Assembly: GCA_049520215.1 (NCBI GenBank)
Contig: JBEKPZ010000421.1
Location: 1 to 5,840 of the forward strand
Length of the DNA stretch: 5,840 bases
Reading direction: 5' to 3'
Source of the DNA: Bog-159 sp049520215
Lineage (GTDB): Bacteria; Acidobacteriota; Terriglobia; Bryobacterales; Bryobacteraceae
Part shown: positions 1-4,238 of the stretch, piece by piece
Numbering within the stretch: position 1 is the first letter of the stretch
Layout of the letters: every line of letters begins with the position of its first letter
Program-made: the position numbers and the translations under genes
Notes under the pieces: generated by a model
Databases searched by the model: none
The model's input: the letters and a program-made list of their open reading frames with translations, nothing else
Told to the model about the DNA's origin: nothing

Positions 1-36
1 GCGTGCAGCTCCTGCCATACGGGAGGAGCCTTATGA
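1..36 (+). CDS. C-terminal end of a probable multiheme c-type cytochrome (partial)
   Basis: Frame 1 is open from the window edge and encodes ACSSCHTGGAL before a TGA at 34-36. The CSSCH stretch is a CxxCH heme c attachment motif placed six residues from the C-terminus. Small multiheme cytochromes of the c3/c7 type typically end this way, with the last heme motif at the very end of the chain. A periplasmic cytochrome next to a hydrogenase would be a natural electron acceptor for H2 oxidation. Only 11 residues are visible, so a chance CxxCH in another kind of protein cannot be excluded. The rest of the gene lies upstream of the window. Confidence 0.42.
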   Translation, partial: ACSSCHTGGAL

Positions 37-46
37 TTCAGAAGAT

Positions 47-121
47 AGAAGTCAGAAGACAGAAGTCAGAAGACAGAAGATGGAACGCCCGCATCATTCT
101 GACTTCTGTCTTCTGACTTCT
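47..121. repeat. 25-bp perfect inverted repeat made of 14-bp tandem units
   Basis: Positions 47-71 are the exact reverse complement of 97-121 (25 of 25 bases), separated by a 25-nt spacer. The left arm is itself a tandem repeat of agaagtcagaagac (47-60 and 61-74) with a third partial unit. Because the arms are repetitive, a second register also pairs perfectly: 60-79 with 103-122 (20 bp). The element fills the gap between the cytochrome stop and the ribosome binding site of the 62-residue protein. It has no T-run after it, so it is not a classical intrinsic terminator, although a transcript of it could fold strongly. Its purine/pyrimidine-biased composition is unlike the flanking genes and suggests a dispersed repeat. 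I recall similar gaagtcagaagacagaag strings from acidobacterial intergenic DNA, but this is unverified. Confidence 0.9.
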
Positions 122-138
122 GTAACTTAGGAGCGCAT

Positions 139-327
139 ATGAACGGAACTCGAGCATTGCGGATTGTCGCTTTCATGTCGATCTCGGTCGGTATTGGTAT
201 CCTTAGCCGGGGAGCATGGGGGTTCGTGATTTTCGGAATCCTTGTATTGATCGACAACTTTGTCATCAAGAGCCCGCCCGCGCCGCCGGTGCGCGCCGCT
301 GCCGATGAAGACGACCGGGCGGCGTAG
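139..327 (+). CDS. Small two-helix membrane protein of unknown function
   Basis: A 62-residue protein starts at ATG 139, with an AGGAG ribosome binding site at 129-133 five bases upstream, and stops at TAG 325-327. Residues 9-22 and 26-43 are hydrophobic and are separated by a short Ser-Arg-Gly turn, so the protein looks like a transmembrane hairpin. The tail is Pro- and Ala-rich (residues 45-53) and ends in an acidic stretch, ADEDDRAA. It has no cysteine, histidine-rich or heme motif, so it is not a cytochrome b or an NrfD-type anchor. It sits between the cytochrome end and the hydrogenase large subunit on the same strand, 110 bp before the latter, so a role in anchoring or assembling the complex is a reasonable inference. 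I do not recognise its family. Confidence 0.62.
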   Translation: MNGTRALRIVAFMSISVGIGILSRGAWGFVIFGILVLIDNFVIKSPPAPPVRAAADEDDRAA

Positions 328-425
328 CGCTGCCTCCGATTACGAAGTCACCCTCTTGCCGGCGTCTGCAATGATGCTGCGGTGTGAGGGTGGATCTCGC
401 GGCGGCATGTGGTTGGGGAAAGCTT

Positions 426-433
426 AGGGAGGA
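426..433 (+). promoter_or_regulatory. Ribosome binding site that fixes the hybC start
   Basis: AGGGAGGA lies five bases ahead of ATG 438 and is a near-perfect Shine-Dalgarno sequence. It sits inside the longer open frame that could begin at GTG 384, and the family N-terminus (MARIVVDPVTRIEGH) begins exactly after it. It therefore decides for 438 over 384. The 328-437 gap holds no other signal I can support. Confidence 0.8.
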
Positions 434-437
434 CGGT

Positions 438-2147
438 ATGGCGCGGATTGTGGTCGATCCTGTGACGCGTATTGAGGGGCACCTGCGCATCGAAGCGCAG
501 GTGGACGGCGGCGTCATTACGGATGCGTGGAGCTCGGGCACGATGTTCCGGGGAATTGAGTTGATCCTGCGCGGCCGGGACCCGCGGGAGGCCTGGATCT
601 GGGCGCAGCGGATCTGCGGCGTGTGTACCATGGTCCACGCGCTAGCCTCGGTCAACGCAGTGGAGGACGCGCTGGGCATCGAAGTTCCCGAAAATGCCGT
701 CCTGATCCGCAACATCATTGCGGCCACGCAGACCATTCAAGATCATGTGGTTCACTTCTATCATCTGCACGCGCTGGACTGGGTGGATGTGGTTTCGGCC
801 CTGAAAGCGGACCCGGCCAAAACGTCGCAGTTGGCCCAATCCATCTCCGAGTGGCCTCTATCGAGCGCCAAGTATTTCAAGGGCGTTCAGGACCGCGTCA
901 GCGCCTTGGTGGCGAGCCGGCAACTGAGTCTTTTTGGCTCGGGATATTGGGGGCACCCCGCCTATCGCCTTCCGCCCGAAGCCAACCTGATGGCCGTCGC
1001 GCATTACCTGGAGGCGCTCCAGTTCCAAAAGCAGTTTATCCGCATTCACGCGGTGCTCGGCGGCAAGAATCCCCATTTGCAGACGTTTCTCGTCGGAGGC
1101 ATGGCCACCTCGCTCGACCCCAACGAACCGAACGCAACCGTGAACCTGGAGCGCATCGATTTCTTGTTGGAGGTGGCTAAGTCGGCCCAGGCATTTGTAA
1201 GTCAGGTGTATATCCCGGACGTTCTGGCGGTCGCGGGTTTCTATCGCGATTGGTTCGAACGCGGCGAGGGACTCGGAAACTTCATGTGCTACGGCGCCTA
1301 TCCGCAGCGCAGCATTAAAGATCCCGTGGGTTTCTTTCTTCCTCGAGGCATCATTCTGAATCGCGACCTGTCCAAAGTGTACCCCGTCGAGCCAGGGAAC
1401 ATCACCGAGTATATAGCTCATTCTTGGTACAACTATCGCGAAGGAGACCAGGCTGCGTTACACCCGTACGAGGGCGAGACCAACCCGAAATACACCGGCC
1501 CCAAACCTCCCTATGAGTTTCTCGAAGTGGACCAGAAGTATTCCTGGCTGAAAGCGCCGCGCTATGAAGACAAGGCCATGGAGGTGGGGCCGCTGGCCCG
1601 GCTCCTGGTGGCCTACGCTGCGGGCCATCCGGAAGTCAAGGCGCTGGTCGGCTCCACGCTGGCCGCCCTTAAGGCGCCGCCCGCCGCTCTGTTTTCGACG
1701 CTTGGCCGTATCGCGGCGCGCGCGCTCGAAACCCAGCTCCTCGCCAATCATATCGTTGGCTGGATCCAAGAGCTGGGAAACAATTTGGCGACGGGAAAAC
1801 TGGATATTCACAACGGGAAAATGTGGGATCCCAAGACCTGGCCCGATACAGCCCGCGGATTTGGTTTCTTCGAGGCCCCGCGCGGGTCGCTGGGACACTG
1901 GGTGGAGATCGAAAACGAGGCGATCAAGAATTACCAGGCGGTGGTGCCCTCCACCTGGAATGCAGGACCGCGAGACGCCCACGGTCAGCGCGGCGCGTAC
2001 GAAGCCGCGCTCATCAAGACTCCGGTTGCGGACCCCGAACGCCCACTGGAACTTCTGCGCACCATTCACTCCTTCGACCCGTGTCTGGCTTGCGCCGTCC
2101 ACACGGTCGACGCGCGTGGGCGGATGCTCGGACGCGCGGAAGCCTGA
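438..2147 (+). CDS. hybC: [NiFe]-hydrogenase large subunit, group 1 (HybC-type)
   Basis: This is the 569-residue catalytic subunit of an H2-oxidising [NiFe]-hydrogenase, carrying the NiFe(CN)2CO site. The N-terminal RIEGH motif is at 11-15. The first nickel-binding motif RICGVC is at 58-63 (ligands C60 and C63), followed by H67. The second motif DPCLACAVH is at 547-555 (C549, C552, H555). All four cysteine ligands are present. The chain extends 14 residues past H555 (TVDARGRMLGRAEA), which is the peptide removed on maturation. Length and many stretches resemble E. coli HybC (about 567 aa), for example VHFYHLHALDWVD, SGYWGHPAYRLPPE and VVPSTWN. Group 1 is secure, but the subgroup (1c-like) is from memory. 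It has no Tat signal, as usual for large subunits, which travel attached to a Tat-bearing small subunit. That small subunit must lie upstream, outside the window. The protease gene follows after 5 nt. Confidence 0.96.
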   Translation: MARIVVDPVTRIEGHLRIEAQVDGGVITDAWSSGTMFRGIELILRGRDPREAWIWAQRICGVCTMVHALASVNAVEDALGIEVPENAVLIRNIIAATQTIQDHVVHFYHLHALDWVDVVSALKADPAKTSQLAQSISEWPLSSAKYFKGVQDRVSALVASRQLSLFGSGYWGHPAYRLPPEANLMAVAHYLEALQFQKQFIRIHAVLGGKNPHLQTFLVGGMATSLDPNEPNATVNLERIDFLLEVAKSAQAFVSQVYIPDVLAVAGFYRDWFERGEGLGNFMCYGAYPQRSIKDPVGFFLPRGIILNRDLSKVYPVEPGNITEYIAHSWYNYREGDQAALHPYEGETNPKYTGPKPPYEFLEVDQKYSWLKAPRYEDKAMEVGPLARLLVAYAAGHPEVKALVGSTLAALKAPPAALFSTLGRIAARALETQLLANHIVGWIQELGNNLATGKLDIHNGKMWDPKTWPDTARGFGFFEAPRGSLGHWVEIENEAIKNYQAVVPSTWNAGPRDAHGQRGAYEAALIKTPVADPERPLELLRTIHSFDPCLACAVHTVDARGRMLGRAEA

Positions 2148-2152
2148 GCGGA

Positions 2153-2638
2153 ATGCGCGATTCCCTTTCTTCAGACACGGTGGTGGTGGGGGTTGGCAAC
2201 ACCATCCTTTCCGACGACGGCGCCGGTGTGCATGCCGCACGGCTGCTGCAGGGCGACCCGAGGGTGCCCGCGGGTGTGACCATTCTCGACGGCGGCACGC
2301 TCGGCCTGGAACTGCTGCCGTACGTTTCCGACGCATCCCGCGTGCTGTTCCTCGATGCGGTGAACTCAGGGGAAGCTCCCGGAACACGCACCCGGATGAC
2401 GGGGAAGGATCTGCTCGAGACATCGGGCGGATGCAGCGTTCACCAATTGGGCGTCGCCGATCTGATTGCGGCGCTGGCCTTGGCGTCGGCCGGACCCCAG
2501 GATATTGTCGTACTCGGCGTGCAGCCCGCCAACACAGACTGGGGTACGTCTTTATCTCCCGGCGTGGAAGCTTCGCTCACATGGATGGTGGATGCGGCCG
2601 TGGCGCAGTTGAGGCAGTGGAAAGGGAGCGACTACTGA
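2153..2638 (+). CDS. hybD: Hydrogenase large-subunit maturation endopeptidase (HybD/HyaD family)
   Basis: This cytoplasmic protease (161 aa) cuts the C-terminal extension off the large subunit once nickel has been inserted, closing the active site and licensing export. The N-terminal VVVGVGNTILSDDGAGV stretch (10-26) is the family signature. The three metal-sensing ligands of E. coli HybD (E16, D62, H93) correspond here to D22, D68 (in LFLDAVNSG) and H97 (in SVHQLGVADL); Asp in place of the first Glu is conservative. LDGGTLGLELL (45-55) and APGT (75-78) are further family landmarks. ATG 2153 places the signature near the N-terminus as expected, and the frame upstream of it merely runs through hybC. 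Only 5 nt separate it from the hybC stop and no strong ribosome binding site is present, which suggests translational coupling. Its substrate is most likely the adjacent large subunit. Confidence 0.95.
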   Translation: MRDSLSSDTVVVGVGNTILSDDGAGVHAARLLQGDPRVPAGVTILDGGTLGLELLPYVSDASRVLFLDAVNSGEAPGTRTRMTGKDLLETSGGCSVHQLGVADLIAALALASAGPQDIVVLGVQPANTDWGTSLSPGVEASLTWMVDAAVAQLRQWKGSDY

Positions 2639-2704
2639 TGTGGGCAGGTCGGTAACCTGCAGGCCGGCTGAAAGCCGGCTGCGGGCAAAATTGCCCGCCC
2701 CACA
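2639..2704. repeat. Triple-hairpin palindromic element, copy 1 (between hybD and hypC)
   Basis: The gap holds three consecutive hairpins. gcaggt at 2644-2649 pairs with 2655-2660. gccggct at 2663-2669 pairs with 2673-2679 around a gaa loop. gcgggcaa at 2681-2688 pairs with ttgcccgc at 2691-2698. The ends also pair: tgtgg at 2639-2643 with ccaca at 2700-2704, so the whole unit can close as a four-way, cloverleaf-like fold. It begins on the base after the hybD TGA. It shares its first hairpin and the aacctgcaggccg junction with the element at 4105-4213. No T-run follows, so it is not a standard terminator. It may stabilise or partly separate the hybD and hypC messages. It is not a tRNA: the expected arm lengths and TpsiC-loop sequence are absent. 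Confidence 0.85.
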
Positions 2705-2719
2705 AGGTTCAACAATAAT

Positions 2720-2980
2720 ATGTGCCTGGCAATTCCCGGGAAAATCGTCAGCAGCGGAGAAGAGAACGGGATTCGCGTCGGGCGGGTCGAGTTCGGCGGC
2801 ATTACTCGCACGGCGTGCCTCGACTTTGTTCCCGAAGCGTCGGTCGGCGATTACGTGCTGGTGCACGTAGGTTTCGCGCTCAGCCGCGTCGACCCTGAGG
2901 AAGCCGAGCGAACCTACAAAGCGTTGGAGGCCATGGGGCTGCTCCAGGACGAACTGGGCGCCGATTCGGAGAGTTCCTGA
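2720..2980 (+). CDS. hypC: [NiFe]-hydrogenase assembly chaperone HypC/HybG
   Basis: This 86-residue protein has the invariant N-terminus MCLAIPGKIV. After removal of Met1, Cys2 is the functional residue that contacts HypD and the hydrogenase large-subunit precursor during delivery of the Fe(CN)2CO unit. The second conserved segment, VGDYVLVHVGFALSRVD (42-58), includes the family His at 49. Length matches the family (about 80-95 aa), and the acidic helical C-terminus is typical. The start is fixed by the required MC N-terminus. The ribosome binding site is weak (aagg at 2704-2707, 12 nt upstream). It lies 81 bp after hybD, beyond the palindromic element, and is probably in the same transcript. 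hypD, its usual partner and frequent neighbour, does not follow, so the other hyp genes must be elsewhere. Cys33 is an extra cysteine with no role I can assign. Confidence 0.96.
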   Translation: MCLAIPGKIVSSGEENGIRVGRVEFGGITRTACLDFVPEASVGDYVLVHVGFALSRVDPEEAERTYKALEAMGLLQDELGADSESS

Positions 2981-2983
2981 TCC

Positions 2984-3150
2984 TCATTTCGCCTCCAGTA
3001 CCTCCTTCACCAGCGCGGCGAGTTCGGCCGGAGCGAATGGCTTGGGAAACAGCATAAAACCTTCACCTGTCGTCCAAGCCTCAATTCTTTGATCGCGGGG
3101 CAGGCCGGCTACCATGAGCACGCGCATACGTGGGCACTTCTGGCAGAGAT
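2984..3150 (-). pseudogene. Remnant of a response-regulator receiver domain (C-terminal half only)
   Basis: Read on the minus strand, the frame encodes LCQKCPRMRVLMVAGL and, further on, FMLFPKPFAPAELAALVKEVLEAK, then a TGA at 2984-2986. This is the end of a CheY-like receiver: beta-4 (RVLMVAG), beta-5 with the conserved Lys-Pro (FPKPF), and helix alpha-5. The phosphoacceptor Asp, the acidic pocket and beta-1 to beta-3 are missing. Upstream codons reach a TTG at 3232 but do not resemble a receiver, and I found no DxxMPxMDG motif in the other minus-strand frames. The Ser/Thr normally at the end of beta-4 is Ala here. It converges on hypC with only 3 nt between the two stop codons. A short expressed protein from ATG 3127 (47 codons) is possible, but I read this as a decayed gene. 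Confidence 0.6.
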
Positions 3151-3287
3151 ACACAGATGCGTCGTGTCCATTGTTTATGTCTTCGTGGGTTCCGGCCCGC
3201 GTCGACTGCCTCCGCAGTGGTTTATACGACAACCCGCGTCCTATCGATTCGGCGGACGCCGGGGCCGGGGCGCGCCCGGCAGACGGC
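3151..3287. other. Gene-free interval with a small GC dyad
   Basis: I see no supportable gene here. The + strand frames that cross it give low-complexity Arg/Pro-rich translations with no recognisable domain. The interval contains a 5-bp hairpin (actgc at 3205-3209 with gcagt at 3214-3218) and a GC-rich dyad, gggcgcgccc at 3268-3277, which lies inside a slightly larger imperfect stem (gccggg 3264-3269 with cccggc 3275-3280). The dyad sits where the -35 and spacer of the downstream promoter would be. It could be an operator or simply GC-rich sequence. Confidence 0.45.
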
Positions 3288-3293
3288 TATAAT
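3288..3293 (+). promoter_or_regulatory. Probable -10 box (TATAAT) of the ttcA-family gene
   Basis: A perfect TATAAT ends 8 nt before the GTG start at 3302 in otherwise GC-rich DNA. Transcription would begin at about 3300-3302, at or within two bases of the start codon, giving a leaderless or nearly leaderless mRNA. This agrees with the lack of any Shine-Dalgarno sequence before the GTG. No TTGACA-like -35 is visible at the expected distance (about 3265-3270 is GC-rich). Confidence 0.55.
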
Positions 3294-3301
3294 CAAACTA
3301 C

Positions 3302-4075
3302 GTGGAACTGGAAAAGACACTGCTGCGCAAGGTGGGCGAGGCCATCCACCGCTTCAAGATGATCCGCGACGGCGACCGGGTAGCCGTGGCGCTCTCGGGC
3401 GGCAAGGATTCCGTGACCCTGCTGGAAGCCCTGTTGCTGTTGGCCGCGCGCGCGCCCATCGACTTCTCGGTCTGCGCCTTCACCGTCGAACAAGGCAAAT
3501 TCCTGCGGCCCATCGAGCCGCTAGGCGAGTACCTGAAGCAGCGCGGCGTGGATTGGACCTATTATCGCGATAAGCCGTCCCTGCGTTTGCTGGAAGATCA
3601 GCCCCAGCATGGCTGCGACTTGTGCAGCCGCTATCGCCGGCGGGCCGTCTACGAGATCTGCTCGGGCCTGGGCGCAAACGTGATCGCCTTCGGGCACACC
3701 GCCGACGACTTTTGCGAGGCGCTGCTGCGCAATGCCCTGTTCACCGGACGCCTGAGCGCGCTGCCGCCCATCACCCACTCGCGCGACCGCCAGTTCCGGT
3801 TAATCCGTCCGCTGGTCTTCGTCACCGAAGACATCACCCGCGCCTATGCCGAGGCGCGCGCCGTGCCGCTGACGCCCTGCGACTGTTCCCTGCGCACGGG
3901 CACCGTGCGGCGTTCGTTGCGCGGGCTTTTTGGCGAATTGGAGAAGGAATATCCGCACATCAAGGAAAACCTGCTCTCGGCCATGGGAAATGTGGATACC
4001 AAAAGGTTGCTCGACCCGCGGCTCCTGGAAGTCGACAGACCGGAGCCGTTTCCGGTTTTGAGCGAGCCGGACTGA
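3302..4075 (+). CDS. ttcA: TtcA-family tRNA 2-thiolation protein (PP-loop ATPase)
   Basis: This 257-residue cytoplasmic protein belongs to the TtcA/TtuA group of N-type ATP-pyrophosphatases, which adenylate a tRNA pyrimidine and replace its C2 oxygen with sulfur; TtcA makes 2-thiocytidine at position 32. The PP-loop SGGKDS is at 32-37. A CxxC pair, C105-D-L-C108, leads into SRYRRRAVY, and GHTADD is at 131-136. A third conserved cysteine region, PCDCS, is at 192-196. C105, C108 and C193 or C195 would hold the iron-sulfur cluster of this family. The GTG start at 3302 gives the expected N-terminus ELEKTLLRKVGEAI. The next Met (residue 20) would cut into the domain. It is shorter than E. coli TtcA (about 311 aa). 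TtcA rather than TtuA is favoured by the lack of extra zinc-finger CxxC pairs, but the exact tRNA target is not certain. Confidence 0.85.
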   Translation: MELEKTLLRKVGEAIHRFKMIRDGDRVAVALSGGKDSVTLLEALLLLAARAPIDFSVCAFTVEQGKFLRPIEPLGEYLKQRGVDWTYYRDKPSLRLLEDQPQHGCDLCSRYRRRAVYEICSGLGANVIAFGHTADDFCEALLRNALFTGRLSALPPITHSRDRQFRLIRPLVFVTEDITRAYAEARAVPLTPCDCSLRTGTVRRSLRGLFGELEKEYPHIKENLLSAMGNVDTKRLLDPRLLEVDRPEPFPVLSEPD

Positions 4076-4080
4076 AGTCC
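4069..4080. repeat. Short palindrome containing the ttcA stop codon
   Basis: ggactgaagtcc pairs ggact with agtcc, and the TGA stop (4073-4075) lies inside it. It differs by one base from the ggactaaagtcc core at 4198-4209 in the larger element downstream, so the last codons of this gene appear to be shared with the palindrome family. Confidence 0.6.
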
Positions 4081-4104
4081 CGCGCCTGGACTTTGGCCAT
4101 TTGC

Positions 4105-4213
4105 TGTGGGGCAGGTTGCCAACTGTTGCCAACCTGCAGGCCGATTGTCAATCGGCCTTCGCGAGCGAAGCTCGCGTGCGGGACTAAAGTCGCGCGCGGA
4201 CTAAAGTCCGCCC
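4105..4213. repeat. Multi-hairpin palindromic element, copy 2 (upstream of the lipase-like gene)
   Basis: Five hairpins follow one another. gcaggttg at 4111-4118 pairs with 4130-4137; its loop side contains gttgccaac twice, at 4115-4123 and 4125-4133. ggccgatt at 4139-4146 pairs with 4150-4157. cgcgagc at 4160-4166 pairs with 4170-4176 around a gaa loop. gcg-g-gact at 4178-4185 pairs with 4188-4195 with one mismatch. gcggact at 4196-4202 pairs with agtccgc at 4205-4211. The start (tgtggg, gcaggt, aacctgcaggccg) is shared with the copy at 2639-2704, but the later modules differ and the pairing outer end is absent. The element fills most of the gap between the ttcA stop and the next gene. There is no coding potential or terminal T-run. 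Confidence 0.85.
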
Positions 4214-4226
4214 TCCAGCGGTGTTG

Positions 4227-4232
4227 TATCCT
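4227..4232 (+). promoter_or_regulatory. Weak candidate -10 box for the lipase-like gene
   Basis: TATCCT ends 6 nt before ATG 4239, which would put the transcription start on the ATG itself. No Shine-Dalgarno sequence precedes the ATG. The match to the consensus is only four of six and no -35 is evident, so this rests mainly on the parallel with the gene at 3302. Confidence 0.25.
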
Positions 4233-4238
4233 GACATT

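Noticed and set aside
47..122. CRISPR array from the short tandem units
   Set aside because: The 14-bp units are directly contiguous without spacers and then reverse orientation, so this is an inverted/tandem repeat and not a repeat-spacer array.
384..437. GTG 384 as the start of the hydrogenase large subunit (18 extra residues)
   Set aside because: The extra residues have no counterpart in the family. A strong AGGGAGGA site sits directly before ATG 438, and the protein from there begins exactly as HybC-type subunits do.
1458..2423. Long minus-strand frame (321 codons) opposite hybC and hybD
   Set aside because: It is antisense to two clearly real genes, and its translation is Arg/Gly/Pro-rich with no domain, typical of a GC-rich shadow frame.
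1564..2655. Long + strand frame (363 codons) overlapping hybC and hybD
   Set aside because: The translation is rich in Arg/Trp/Pro with no motif. The other frames there encode conserved hydrogenase proteins with intact active-site residues.
2639..2704. Cloverleaf-like fold as a tRNA gene
   Set aside because: There is no acceptor stem of seven pairs, no TpsiC-arm consensus and no plausible anticodon loop. The stems have two- to five-base loops.
2640..2870. 76-codon frame starting in the hybD-hypC gap
   Set aside because: It runs through the palindromic element and out of frame across hypC, and its product shows no recognisable feature.
4178..4211. Intrinsic terminator downstream of ttcA
   Set aside because: The hairpins are GC-rich but are followed by GC-rich sequence rather than a T-run, so they are better described as part of the repeat element.
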